From positions 35,180-99,179 of the forward strand of contig NZ_JAAGOA010000029.1 in assembly GCF_010550675.1 (NCBI RefSeq): a stretch of 64,000 nt of DNA, given 5' to 3'. This document shows positions 1-8,556 of this stretch, one piece after another. Position numbers and translations under genes: made by a program. How positions within the stretch are numbered: position 1 is the first letter of the stretch; each line of letters opens with the position of its first letter. This stretch comes from Phytoactinopolyspora halotolerans (GTDB lineage Bacteria > Actinomycetota > Actinomycetes > Jiangellales > Jiangellaceae). The notes under the pieces were generated by a model, which was given only the letters and a program-made list of their open reading frames with translations, was not told the origin of the DNA and searched no databases.

Positions 1-1093
1 CGTCACGGCTGCGGATGTTGGTGACGACACCGATGCCGCGCAGTCCGGCCACCGGCTTACACACCACCGGGTAGCCGATCCGGTCGGCGTAGTCGAGTGC
101 CTTCTCGACGTCGTCGATGGAGAAGACGCCTCCGCGTGGCACCGGAACGTCGAGCTTGGCGAGTAGCCGACGCGTGGCTTCCTTGTAGCTGCAGATGGAG
201 AGCGAGACGCCGCTCGCGATCGGCGAACGGCCCCATTTGAAGTTGAGCTGATGGCCCTGGTCGTCGCTGACCAGGAAGGTGCCATTGGGGAACCGGAGAC
301 TGTCCAGCCCATACCGCAGTGCCTCACGCTCCAGCAGATGTCCCTTGGTGCCGTCCTTGGGAAGCAATCCGATGACGTCGACATCCTCGAAGGTGTTCGC
401 CGCCTTTCCGTCCATCGACGGCGGTGCCGGGGCGGGCACACAGATGTACCGGTTCACGCGCGCGATGTGCTGCTCGTAGAAGTCTGCGAGGTCACCGGTG
501 AACCAGCCGCCTGCGCCGGAGCGGCCATGCGTCTCGCCGGATGCCGCGCGCAGCATCCCGGTGAGGGCGGTCTGGACGGCCTCGGCGCCGAGCAGGCGAG
601 CCACGCGTCGTTCGGGTTGAATCGCTCCCGGGCGGCGCCGGGCCAGATTGAGGAGGTAGCGGGCGGACCTACGCGCCCGCGTACGCAGCGCACGCCGGGG
701 AAGCCTGGCGGCGACCCGCTCCGCTTCCGCCTCCGCCTTCACCACGGCGTTCAGATCGGCCAGCACCGGCCGCATGAGGTGCCCCACGGTGTCGGCGTCG
801 TCGAGCGACAGCATGCCACCGACGAGCCGTTCCGCGAGTGATTCCGTCACCGCCCAGGCGTTGGCGGTGAAGTGGCCGTCGTCGCGTGGCGATTGCCATT
901 CGACCCGGCCGAAGACGGAGACCGGTGCACCGTCACCGATCGTGCCCTGCACGTGGGCGACCACCTCGGCGGGTGCGGTCGTCTCGTCGTCCGCCCGCAG
1001 ACGCATGATTCGTATGCCGGTGACGAGAAGCGCGGCTGCTGACGCGGACCGTGTCGGTTGATCACTGCCGGCGGCGAGTTTTCCGGTTTCCAT
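1..1093 (-). CDS. ATP-grasp ligase, cyanophycin-synthetase-like (partial, runs off left edge)
   Basis: The reading frame is open from an ATG at 1093 to the window edge, about 364 codons, so the C-terminus is missing. Residues 1-240 form an Arg-rich helical N-terminal region I cannot assign. From about residue 245 a GLLPKDGTKGHLLEREA stretch begins that is clearly related to GLEPLGKNSLDSYLLEREA in the gene at 2778. It is followed by an ATP-grasp N-lobe: a 'RRLLAKLDVPVP' helix, and 'YPVVCKPVAGLRGIGVV', whose Lys and glycine-rich loop bind ATP in this family. It begins 3 bp after the stop of the gene ending at 1097, so the two are probably cotranscribed and translationally coupled. The ATP-grasp assignment is good. 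The substrate is unknown, and peptide or amino-acid ligation is inferred from CphA-like enzymes. Confidence 0.8.
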   Translation of the reverse strand, partial: METGKLAAGSDQPTRSASAAALLVTGIRIMRLRADDETTAPAEVVAHVQGTIGDGAPVSVFGRVEWQSPRDDGHFTANAWAVTESLAERLVGGMLSLDDADTVGHLMRPVLADLNAVVKAEAEAERVAARLPRRALRTRARRSARYLLNLARRRPGAIQPERRVARLLGAEAVQTALTGMLRAASGETHGRSGAGGWFTGDLADFYEQHIARVNRYICVPAPAPPSMDGKAANTFEDVDVIGLLPKDGTKGHLLEREALRYGLDSLRFPNGTFLVSDDQGHQLNFKWGRSPIASGVSLSICSYKEATRRLLAKLDVPVPRGGVFSIDDVEKALDYADRIGYPVVCKPVAGLRGIGVVTNIRSRD

Positions 1094-1096
1094 GTG

Positions 1097-2269
1097 TCAT
1101 GCACCCACTCGACATTCGATGCACGAGGCGCGGTCGTCGGACGCGGCGCCGCTCATCATCGCCTCATGAAGTGCCGCGATTGCGGCCGGGGTTCCCGAGC
1201 ATTCGCCATCGAGAATTCCCTCCAAACGATTCACGACGGCCGCATCGCCGTCGACGCCATAGGCATGTGCGACCGCGCGGTATCCGTGTGCTGACGCCTC
1301 GGGATTCTGAAGCCCTTCGATACGAAAGGTCGCGGAGATCGACTCGTTCGGATCTGCGAGGGTCACATTCGCACAGGCGGCTTGATATTCGAGCAAGTAG
1401 TCGCCGATCCGGTCACCGTGGGCGGGAGAGACCGTCGCGAAGCTGTCGGCCCGCGGCCGTTCCGCCACCTCGACGATGTGGGCCGATTGTTCGTCAGCGG
1501 GTTTGCGGTGATCGTCGACGATGAGATCGACCGTTCCCGCGGCGAGACCGGGAATGCACCTGACCGCGCGGACCGCGAGCCGGCGCAGCGACGGATCGAT
1601 GGATCCGGTCACGTCGTCCACACCGGTCGCGGTGGACCGCACCAGCGTGATAGAGATCGGGGCGGCGTCGCCGCAGGTGAAAACCCGGAGATACTCGCCC
1701 GTCAGTTGTTTTTCGACCAGGAAACGCGTTCGTGGCGGCGCGACCTGGTTGCCGTCCTCGTCGATGTCGAAGCCGAGCCGGGTAGCGGCGTACCCGGCGA
1801 GCTCCGGATTCCGGCCGGGGGCGCGGTCCTCCGGCCTGCGGATCCGCAAGGTACGGAACGCCTCCCGCAGTGCTTCGCCGGTGGAGATCCCGGCGATCAT
1901 GGTGGCCGGGTTCTCTCCCATCGCGTCCTTCGCCACGACCGGCCAGCCCAGCGCCGCCGCCCACCGGATGGCGCTGTCGACGCTGCCGTAGGTGAAGGTG
2001 GCGCCTTTGGGCACGGGTAACCCGTTGCGTTCCAGCAGAGCCCGCCGGAGCCTGCGGTCTTGGGCGTGCGTGACCGCGGACACCGTGGACGCCTCGGGCA
2101 CACCGTGGGTGAAGGAGACCGCCGCGGGTACGGCGGCGCCGGGTCCGGCCAGCAGGACCTGCCGCGGCAGCGCCAGCACGGTCAGTCCGCGCGCGAGTGC
2201 CGCGCGATGTACCTGGTAGCTGTCGTAGCTGAATCGCGGCACCGATGGTGGAACTTCCCCCCACGCCAT
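1097..2269 (-). CDS. degenerate ATP-grasp protein with C-terminal acylphosphatase-like domain
   Basis: 390 aa. Residues about 70-300 follow the ATP-grasp pattern of the neighbouring genes: 'LPVPKGATF' near 85, 'WPVVAKDAMGEN' with Lys114, and a final metal-site segment at 265-285. Two family hallmarks are eroded. The Gly-rich loop reads AMGENPATM, and the metal-binding E-x-N appears as E267-V-A269, so the Asn is gone. Residues about 309-388 resemble an acylphosphatase ('FRIEG', 'HGYR', then 'AVVNRLEGILDGECSGTP'), keeping candidate catalytic Arg331 and Asn347. I infer a regulatory or scaffold partner of the two other ATP-grasp proteins, or an enzyme with altered metal binding. Start ATG 2269 has only a weak ribosome site. 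It is first in an operon with the gene at 1-1093 and divergent from the gene at 2778. Confidence 0.75.
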   Translation of the reverse strand: MAWGEVPPSVPRFSYDSYQVHRAALARGLTVLALPRQVLLAGPGAAVPAAVSFTHGVPEASTVSAVTHAQDRRLRRALLERNGLPVPKGATFTYGSVDSAIRWAAALGWPVVAKDAMGENPATMIAGISTGEALREAFRTLRIRRPEDRAPGRNPELAGYAATRLGFDIDEDGNQVAPPRTRFLVEKQLTGEYLRVFTCGDAAPISITLVRSTATGVDDVTGSIDPSLRRLAVRAVRCIPGLAAGTVDLIVDDHRKPADEQSAHIVEVAERPRADSFATVSPAHGDRIGDYLLEYQAACANVTLADPNESISATFRIEGLQNPEASAHGYRAVAHAYGVDGDAAVVNRLEGILDGECSGTPAAIAALHEAMMSGAASDDRASCIECRVGA

Positions 2270-2777
2270 TCGCTACCGCCCGGTTGCCGAAGGCCTGCGG
2301 AAAGGACTCCCCCGGCCCAGTGAGCGTGATGCCATTGTCATCATGTTTCCCCTCTACGTCCCCATCGACGTTGGTCGCGCACTATACCGGTGACAGCGCG
2401 GTCTGGCCATGGAACTACGCAATTGCGCACAACCGCGGTGGCGCATTCTCATTCAGCTAGACGCGTGGACCGCGGAAGAGGTTGCATATCGACTCGATTG
2501 CGGCGGGTTTATCGACGCTGACTCGGCGACGCGCGGTTCGCGGACTCATCCGCGAAATCCGTGTGAGTGCAATTACTGTGCCAACGACAATCTGAGAGGA
2601 TTCGCGTTCTGCCCTGACAAATCCGGTCCGGCCCGATCCGGAAGGGCCGTCCGCACCGTCTGGTGCATGATGGTCACGGCGGTGCAGACGCCGCATGTGA
2701 GGCGAGTCGATCCACTAGGCTGGCCTGGCGCGTCATGAGCTGGGGCGCGATGCGACCGTGGACGGGATGGGACGGGG
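2270..2777. promoter_or_regulatory. divergent intergenic region between ATP-grasp genes
   Basis: This 508-bp gap separates two divergent ATP-grasp transcription units. On the minus strand TATAGT (2386-2381) is a reasonable -10, with a weak TGGCCA (2409-2404) 17 bp upstream; transcription from it would give a leader of about 105 nt before the ATG at 2269. The segment 2380-2600 looks less GC-rich than the flanking genes. No convincing gene is seen: short open frames here lack ribosome sites and have no recognisable domains. Confidence 0.35.
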
Positions 2778-4745
2778 ATGTGGCTCACTGAAGTCCTGGT
2801 CACTGAGGTCCCGGGCGTGGGTGACCCGGGTCCTCGTTCGACCAAGCCGCGCCGGCTCGGCATCGTCGCGCGCCTCAGCGGAACGGACGCCGGACGACCG
2901 TACGTGGGGGGAGCCGTGGCGGCGCTGCCGCCCGGGGTGCAGTCGCCCTGGAACGTGCCGGCCATGGGGGAGTCTCTGGACGGCGCCGTCCAGAGACTGG
3001 TGGGGGCCAGGTTCCCGGACGAGTCCGATGGCGCGCGCGATGTGGTGGAGCAGGTCGCGGCGCGGTTCGCGGAGGCGGTCCGCGCTCACACCGGGCCGGA
3101 ATCATGCCATGCCGCGCTGGAGCGCATGGACCGCGTCCTGAGGGCCGCGACACTCGATCTGCTGGCGCGGGCGGGGCGCATCGGCGTCACCGCGGCGATG
3201 GATGCGCGGGCGGGCCTCAACCCGGACGGCGCCGACGCCGCGGCGAGCCCGTCGGCTCCGCCGTACGTGTTCGATCCCCCCGACGGAGCCCGGATCGAAC
3301 TGGCCCGGGACGAGACGGATGACATCGACCGTGGGTGGGAGCCCGAACCGGTGTCCGCACCGTTGGGCCCGCCGCTGAGCCTTCCGCGACTGGTCTGCTG
3401 GATGGGGCGGACCGCGTGGGCGCGGTCGGCTCCTCACCCGGACCCGTGGAACTCGACGACGGACGCGGATCGGCAGGAGTACGGTGCGCTGGGCCTGGAG
3501 CCTCTGGGGAAGAACTCACTCGACAGCTATCTGCTGGAGCGCGAGGCACACCGGCTGGGGCTGCGGACCGTGCGTTTCCATGGCGTCGACGTCCATGCCG
3601 AAGACGCCGCGGGTCGTGCCATCGGCTTTCACTGCACGACCGGCCCGTCGACCAGCCGGCACGCCACCAAGATCTGCGGTGACAAGCAGGTCACCCGCCG
3701 GCTGCTGGCACGGGCCGGGGTTGCGGTGCCGGAGGGGCGGCTGCTGGCGGTGGACGACATCCGCGGGGCGCACGCGTTCGCGGGTTCGGTGGGATGGCCG
3801 GTGGTGGTCAAGCCGGCCGACGGCAAGGGCGGGCAAGGCGTCACCGCCGGCATCAGCGGCGAGCCGGCGCTGGAGCGTGCACTCGGCCGGCTCGCCGACG
3901 CAGGCCACGCACGGGCCATCGTCGAGCGGCATATTCCGGGCGCAGACTACCGGTTCCTGGTGGTCGGCGACCGCGTCGTCTCGGTGGTGCACCGCAGGCC
4001 GGCCCGCGTGACCGGCGACGGCCGGTCGACCGTGGCGGAACTGGTGCTGGCGAAGAATCTGTTCCGGCTGCGTAACCCGCATCTGCGCAGCAGGTTGATC
4101 CGGCTGGACCGGCATGCCCTGGCACTCCTGGACGAGCAGGGTTTGTCTCCCGACTCGGTGCCGCCGGCCGGGCGGGAGGTCCCGCTGACCACCGCGGCCA
4201 ACCTGACCAGGGGCGGCGACAGCGCCGAGGTGCTCGCGGAGACGGACCCGTCGCTGCTGGACCTGGCGGTCAGGGCGGTGCGCGCGGTCCCCGGGCTGGA
4301 CCATGCCGGCGTGGACGTGCTGGTGGGAGACCACCGGTTGTCCCTGCAGCGGCAGCCGGCCGCGGTCTGTGAACTCAACTCGCTACCGGGGACGACGTCG
4401 CACCATTTTCCCGTGTTCGGCCCGTCCCGGAACGTCTCCGCGGCTCTGGTGGAGCACTATGCCGAGCGGTACGGACTGCGTACCGAGCGGCAGCCGTCGA
4501 CCGTCTCGGCGGAGATCACCGTCACCGGGGAGCTCGCACGAGATGACTACCGGCGGTGGTGGCTCGAGCTGATGACCGAGCTCGGCCTGACCGGACGAGT
4601 CTCCGACGGTTCCGGCGATGATCGCGATCGTCCGATGCAGGCGCGGGTGCATGGCCCCCTCGAACTGGTGTCCGCGCTGTCGATGCGGGCGATCTTCGGG
4701 CCGCCGTCATCCCGGCCGGAGCTGGTGGAGACGCGACCCCGGTGA
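2778..4745 (+). CDS. ATP-grasp ligase (CphA-like) fused to acylphosphatase-like domain
   Basis: 655 aa from ATG 2778; ATG 2964 or GTG 2916 are alternative starts because the first 45-60 residues are low complexity. Residues about 245-550 match the ATP-grasp half of cyanophycin synthetase. Visible pieces are 'VVVKPADGKGGQG' near 342, 'PGADYRFLVVGDRVV' near 388, 'TGDGRSTVAEL', 'TTAANLTRGGDSAEV', and an intact metal-site motif 'CELNSLPG' near 530 followed by 'HHFPVFG'. The Mur-ligase half and N-terminal domain of CphA are absent. Residues about 577-648 fit acylphosphatase: 'VTGELARDDYR' aligns with the V-x-G-x-V-Q-G-V-x-F-R signature, and 18 residues later Asp replaces the usual Asn. ATP-grasp ligases form acyl-phosphates, so a fused acylphosphatase-like domain is chemically suggestive. 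The substrate is unknown. Confidence 0.8.
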   Translation: MWLTEVLVTEVPGVGDPGPRSTKPRRLGIVARLSGTDAGRPYVGGAVAALPPGVQSPWNVPAMGESLDGAVQRLVGARFPDESDGARDVVEQVAARFAEAVRAHTGPESCHAALERMDRVLRAATLDLLARAGRIGVTAAMDARAGLNPDGADAAASPSAPPYVFDPPDGARIELARDETDDIDRGWEPEPVSAPLGPPLSLPRLVCWMGRTAWARSAPHPDPWNSTTDADRQEYGALGLEPLGKNSLDSYLLEREAHRLGLRTVRFHGVDVHAEDAAGRAIGFHCTTGPSTSRHATKICGDKQVTRRLLARAGVAVPEGRLLAVDDIRGAHAFAGSVGWPVVVKPADGKGGQGVTAGISGEPALERALGRLADAGHARAIVERHIPGADYRFLVVGDRVVSVVHRRPARVTGDGRSTVAELVLAKNLFRLRNPHLRSRLIRLDRHALALLDEQGLSPDSVPPAGREVPLTTAANLTRGGDSAEVLAETDPSLLDLAVRAVRAVPGLDHAGVDVLVGDHRLSLQRQPAAVCELNSLPGTTSHHFPVFGPSRNVSAALVEHYAERYGLRTERQPSTVSAEITVTGELARDDYRRWWLELMTELGLTGRVSDGSGDDRDRPMQARVHGPLELVSALSMRAIFGPPSSRPELVETRPR

Positions 4746-4799
4746 CGCCTGACGCCGTGCGAACCTGCGTCGAGCCGGATGCGCGTCCTCGAACGGCGC

Positions 4800-5360
4800 T
4801 CAGGCTGCCGGAGCACAGCTGGAGAGGATCATCCGGTTGGCCTCGTCCAGGCCTTCCGGGCCGACGACCACGGTCGCGGAACTCCGGTACGTGGTGATGA
4901 TCCGGCCCAGCCGCTGCTGCGCGTACTCGGTCCAGCTCTGATACTCGTCCGCCCAGTGGTCCCGGGAGATGAGCAGCTCGCTCGGATAGGCATATCGCCG
5001 CACCGCCGACAGCTGCGGCCGGTCCAGCACCAGCACCGGCCGGAAACCGGCGGTGAGCAGCTGTAGCCGTGCGATCTCATCCACGATCGGACCGATCCGC
5101 TCCGCCGGCACATCGAGCATCAGCACGACGACGACGGGTAACCGCTCGGTCCCGACACCCCCCAGGACGTTGCCCGGCGCCACGTCGAGCGGGGCGGTCT
5201 GCGCCGCGTCCACATCGAAGACCCGTTTGACCAGAGACCGGGCGCTCGAACTCTGCCGGATGCGGGGCAGCAGTGCTCGACGCGCGTAACGGTATCCGGG
5301 GAGCCGCCGCACGTACCGGCCGGCTTTGCGGACTCTGGGGTTGCTCGCCACGTGGACCAC
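4800..5360 (-). CDS. conserved hypothetical protein downstream of dual glycosyltransferase
   Basis: 186 aa from GTG 5360. GTG 5351, preceded by AAGGTGG, is an equally good or better start. The first 50 residues are Arg-rich. The rest alternates hydrophobic strands and helices ('RLPVVVVLMLD', 'FRPVLVLDRPQL', 'ATVVVGPEGLDEANRMI'), compatible with a Rossmann-like fold but not a family I recognise. No signal peptide or membrane segment is visible. It lies 17 nt downstream of the bifunctional glycosyltransferase gene and is almost certainly in its operon, so a role in the same glycoconjugate pathway is inferred. Confidence 0.6.
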   Translation of the reverse strand: MVHVASNPRVRKAGRYVRRLPGYRYARRALLPRIRQSSSARSLVKRVFDVDAAQTAPLDVAPGNVLGGVGTERLPVVVVLMLDVPAERIGPIVDEIARLQLLTAGFRPVLVLDRPQLSAVRRYAYPSELLISRDHWADEYQSWTEYAQQRLGRIITTYRSSATVVVGPEGLDEANRMILSSCAPAA

Positions 5361-5376
5361 CTTAGTGACAGCCTGC

Positions 5377-7683
5377 TCAGCGGATCAGGTCAGTGATGCG
5401 CATCGCCGCATCGGCGGCGCCGTTGCCCGGATCGAACTGCGCCACCTGGGACACCATCTCGGTGCCACGGGCGAGAAGGTCGGCCAGCAATGGCTCGGCC
5501 GACTCCACGGTGACCGTCGTGACCTGATGGGCCAGGCCCTTCTCGGCGGCGAATCCGGCGCGGGCCCGCTGGTCGTCGAGGGCGGTCTGAAGATTGGGTA
5601 CGAACAGCGTCGGCACGCCGAACCGCAACAACTCGTGGAAGGAGTTGTACCCGGACGCACTCACCGCGACGTCGAAGGCCCGGTAGTAGCGGGACAGCGG
5701 GTAGGCGCGCACCACATGGACGCCGGAGTGCACGCCGCCGCCCGCGGCGATCTCGGGTTTGGTGATGCAGACCTGGACGCCGAGGTTGCGCAGCGCGGCG
5801 ATCGAGGCGCCCACGTCGTCGCTGGTGTCGTTGATGTTGCCGGCACCGAGTGAGACCAGGGCGAGCGGTGCGTCCGGCTCGACGCCGAGCGCGGCGCGGG
5901 CCTTGTCCCGAACATCGAGCTCGTCGGTGTCCAGCAGCGTGATCGGGCCGACACGCTCCGCCGCCGCCTTGCCGGTGACGCCCCGGTCCGCCGGAGAGGC
6001 CAGATCCCCGGGCTCGAGCACCAGGTCGAACCAGGCTGCCTTCTCCAACCGGTCCGCGCCCTGGCCTGGCTTCCACATTCCACGCCGCGACCACACCCAG
6101 CGCACCTCGGGGAAGGTCTCCTGTACTGCGGGGATTCCTTCGTACGGCCAGGTTCCGTCGAAGACGACGACGGCAGGCCGGATCCGATCCATCACCTGTG
6201 CCATGCATTCGGCGAAATACGCGTGCCAACGGCCCGGAGCCAGCCCGGTGGCCGTCATCGACGGCAGGTACTCGCACGGGTAGCCGAAGGTGCTCACCAC
6301 CGGTGCCGCCTGGGACAGCGAGACGAAGTACGGGGCGACGTCCGCTCCGGTGCGCAGCGCGTAGGCCAGCAGCCGGGTCAGGTGGCCCATGCCGGAGCCG
6401 TTGCTGGAGACGAACAGGACGGACGCCTGCGCCGTCTCGGCGGGCGGCACGGGCGGGCGGGCCGCCGGGTGGTCGCCGCGGTCCTGGCCTGTGCCGTCCT
6501 GGCCTGCGCCGCTCGACGTCTCCGGTACCGGCGATGACGACGTCTGCACCGGGGATGATGCCGGAGCCGGAGCCGGAGCCGGCGACGCTGCCGGAGGGCC
6601 GGAGGGTGCACCGATCAGGTCCGTCAGCCGCGCGACGTGTGCCTCGTATCCGAACCGGCCCCGCACCACCTCGGTGGCGCGGGCGACCTGTGCGTCGTAG
6701 GCCGCCTGATCCGCGTACAGCCGGTCGATGACGCGCCGGACGTCTTTCGGCTCCGCATAGACCGCCGCCTCGCCGAAGAGGGGCTTGAACACCGTGGGTA
6801 GCACGGCCGGGACCCCGCTGGCGATCGCCTCCAGGATGGTCCGTCCGAACGCCTCCACCCAGCGTGGGTCATGGAAGTACACGAAGAAGTCGAGGCCGCC
6901 GAGGAACTCCTTGGGTGACATGGCGCCGAACTCGTACACCTCCCACGAATCCGGCAGCGTGCCCAGCAACGCCTCGGCCGGCTCCGCACCGCCGAGGACG
7001 CGGATCGTCCACGAGCCGTCGACCGGGTAGACCGCTCGGAGCGTCTCGGCGTCCCGCGGCCACTTCTGCGCCGACGACCGGCTGTGCCGGCCCACAATCG
7101 GGCGGGCTCCGCGAGGACCGCGCCGTTCGTGACGCCAGGCGTCCACGTCGATGATGTTGACCCAATCGGAGTCCAGCAACGACGCCGGCGGGACCCGGCC
7201 GGTGATCGACTCCCGCACCTGCGGACCGATCGGCGCCCATAACGGCTCGTGGCCGAAACGCTCCCGTGCAATTCGGTGCACGTGCTCCGGGCGGTAGTGC
7301 TCGTGCCCGTCGATGTCGTGCGGCGCGGCATTGGCGACGATGACGACGTGGTCCGCCTGGACCGGGGGCAGCTGACCGGCGGCCTTCTCCAGCACGGCTG
7401 GGTGCCGGACTACGGCCACCCGGGCGCGGACGTGCTCGGGGCGTAACAGGAGCTCCGCATGGCCCTGTTCGACCTCCGCCCTGATCTGGGCGTTGACCGG
7501 TGAGACCTTGGCCACGAGCGGTCCGTTGAGGTGCAGGAGAGCGGTGCTGAAACCGGCCGCGTGCTGTGCTTTGACCTCTTCGGCGATGCTGTGCGCGGTT
7601 CCGCCCGCGAAGCGCAGGTCGGACACGTCGAGCACATCCACGGCTCGGGCATCGGTTTCAGACACGGGAGACGATAATGCCAT
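5377..7683 (-). CDS. bifunctional glycosyltransferase: GT4-like N-half, MurG/GT28-like C-half
   Basis: 768 aa from ATG 7683, chosen because GGAG sits nine bases upstream; the frame stays open to 7815. The N-half (about residues 10-360) ends with a GT-B donor-site signature, 'EAFGRTILEAIASGVPAVLP', in a protein with DSDWVN and HDPRWVE segments. A Pro/Ala/Ser-rich linker of about 60 residues follows. The C-half starts 'SVLFVSSNGSGMGHLTRLL', the Gly-rich acceptor loop of MurG-like GT28 enzymes, and carries 'SASGYNSFHELLRFGVPTLFVPN' near its end, the matching UDP-sugar-binding helix. No membrane segment is seen, so it probably acts at the cytoplasmic face. Two GT-B enzymes in one chain suggest two consecutive sugar transfers. 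Sugars and acceptor cannot be read from sequence. Confidence 0.8.
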   Translation of the reverse strand: MALSSPVSETDARAVDVLDVSDLRFAGGTAHSIAEEVKAQHAAGFSTALLHLNGPLVAKVSPVNAQIRAEVEQGHAELLLRPEHVRARVAVVRHPAVLEKAAGQLPPVQADHVVIVANAAPHDIDGHEHYRPEHVHRIARERFGHEPLWAPIGPQVRESITGRVPPASLLDSDWVNIIDVDAWRHERRGPRGARPIVGRHSRSSAQKWPRDAETLRAVYPVDGSWTIRVLGGAEPAEALLGTLPDSWEVYEFGAMSPKEFLGGLDFFVYFHDPRWVEAFGRTILEAIASGVPAVLPTVFKPLFGEAAVYAEPKDVRRVIDRLYADQAAYDAQVARATEVVRGRFGYEAHVARLTDLIGAPSGPPAASPAPAPAPASSPVQTSSSPVPETSSGAGQDGTGQDRGDHPAARPPVPPAETAQASVLFVSSNGSGMGHLTRLLAYALRTGADVAPYFVSLSQAAPVVSTFGYPCEYLPSMTATGLAPGRWHAYFAECMAQVMDRIRPAVVVFDGTWPYEGIPAVQETFPEVRWVWSRRGMWKPGQGADRLEKAAWFDLVLEPGDLASPADRGVTGKAAAERVGPITLLDTDELDVRDKARAALGVEPDAPLALVSLGAGNINDTSDDVGASIAALRNLGVQVCITKPEIAAGGGVHSGVHVVRAYPLSRYYRAFDVAVSASGYNSFHELLRFGVPTLFVPNLQTALDDQRARAGFAAEKGLAHQVTTVTVESAEPLLADLLARGTEMVSQVAQFDPGNGAADAAMRITDLIR

Positions 7684-7747
7684 GTCATAAACTCCAGCGC
7701 CCCATCCGGACCGCACACTGCGGCCGGACGACGCTGGGCGGACGATC

Positions 7748-8536
7748 TCAGTCAGGGCCGGCGTCCTCACTCTTGGCGCCGGCGTCCTCGCTCTCGGCGC
7801 CGGCCGGTGCGACAACCGTCACACGCTCGGCGGCGATGCGCGAGTCGCGGGTTCCGTCGGCCTCGTTGCGGACGAGTACCGCCGAGCCCCCGACGACCAT
7901 CGGTACCAGCAACGCATCGAGCAACGCGGTGCGCAGATCTGCCGTGCTGACCAGCAACCGCGCCCCGGGGTCGGCGCCGAGCCGGTCTCCGCGTTCGCGC
8001 GCCTGATCCACCAGGCCGCTGAGGGTGTGACTGATTCCGCGGTGTTCCAGGGCTGGTTCGGTGGCTGCGGGCGGTACGTAGCCGGCCAGCCGGTCCGGAT
8101 GCCCGGGAACCTCGACCGCGTAGTCGAGCACGCCGATCGGCAGCGGATCGGCGAACCGGCCGCCGAGCGGACGCAACGAGAGCGCGACCACCTCCTCCGC
8201 CTCGGTGGTCGCCGCCTGGTCCAGCGTGTCGGGGCCCACCACGAGCACGTCGGCTCCATCCGCGCTGTCCACGACGCAGGCGCCGAGCGCCCAGCAGGCG
8301 GCCGCCCACACCAACGCCTGCCAATGCGGTGGCAGCAGGACGGCGATCCGGGCGCCGGAGTCGGTGGCCAGGTCGTCGCGGAGCAGGCCCGCCGTCTTGG
8401 CGACCCAGTTGTCGAAGGTCGCCACGGACAGCTCGACCCGCTCGCCGGTCGCGTCGTCGTAGAAGGTCACCAGCGGGCGCGCGCTGTCGCGCTGCAGTTC
8501 GGCGCGGAGCAGATCGTACGGTGTCGTCGTGGCCAT
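7748..8536 (-). CDS. TIGR03089-like small actinobacterial AMP-binding-related protein
   Basis: 262 aa. The sequence 'YDLLRAELQRDSARPLVTFYDDATGERVELS' near the start and 'GARIAVLLPPHWQALVWAAACWALGACVV' near 65-95 resemble the N-terminal lobe of acyl-adenylating enzymes. The adenylate-forming core motifs and C-terminal lobe are missing. From memory this is the TIGR03089 family, found only in actinobacteria near F420 and cell-wall genes (the M. tuberculosis relative is Rv3268). The last 20 residues are a low-complexity SEDAG repeat. There is no Shine-Dalgarno; TAACCT lies 6 nt before the ATG, so the message is probably leaderless. Function unknown. Confidence 0.7.
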   Translation of the reverse strand: MATTTPYDLLRAELQRDSARPLVTFYDDATGERVELSVATFDNWVAKTAGLLRDDLATDSGARIAVLLPPHWQALVWAAACWALGACVVDSADGADVLVVGPDTLDQAATTEAEEVVALSLRPLGGRFADPLPIGVLDYAVEVPGHPDRLAGYVPPAATEPALEHRGISHTLSGLVDQARERGDRLGADPGARLLVSTADLRTALLDALLVPMVVGGSAVLVRNEADGTRDSRIAAERVTVVAPAGAESEDAGAKSEDAGPD

Positions 8537-8556
8537 GACCCGAGGTTACGTCGCGC

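Noticed and set aside
2457..2696. A 79-codon frame in the divergent gap before the third ATP-grasp gene
   Set aside because: It has no ribosome site, no recognisable domain and an Arg/Ser-rich composition typical of noncoding frames.
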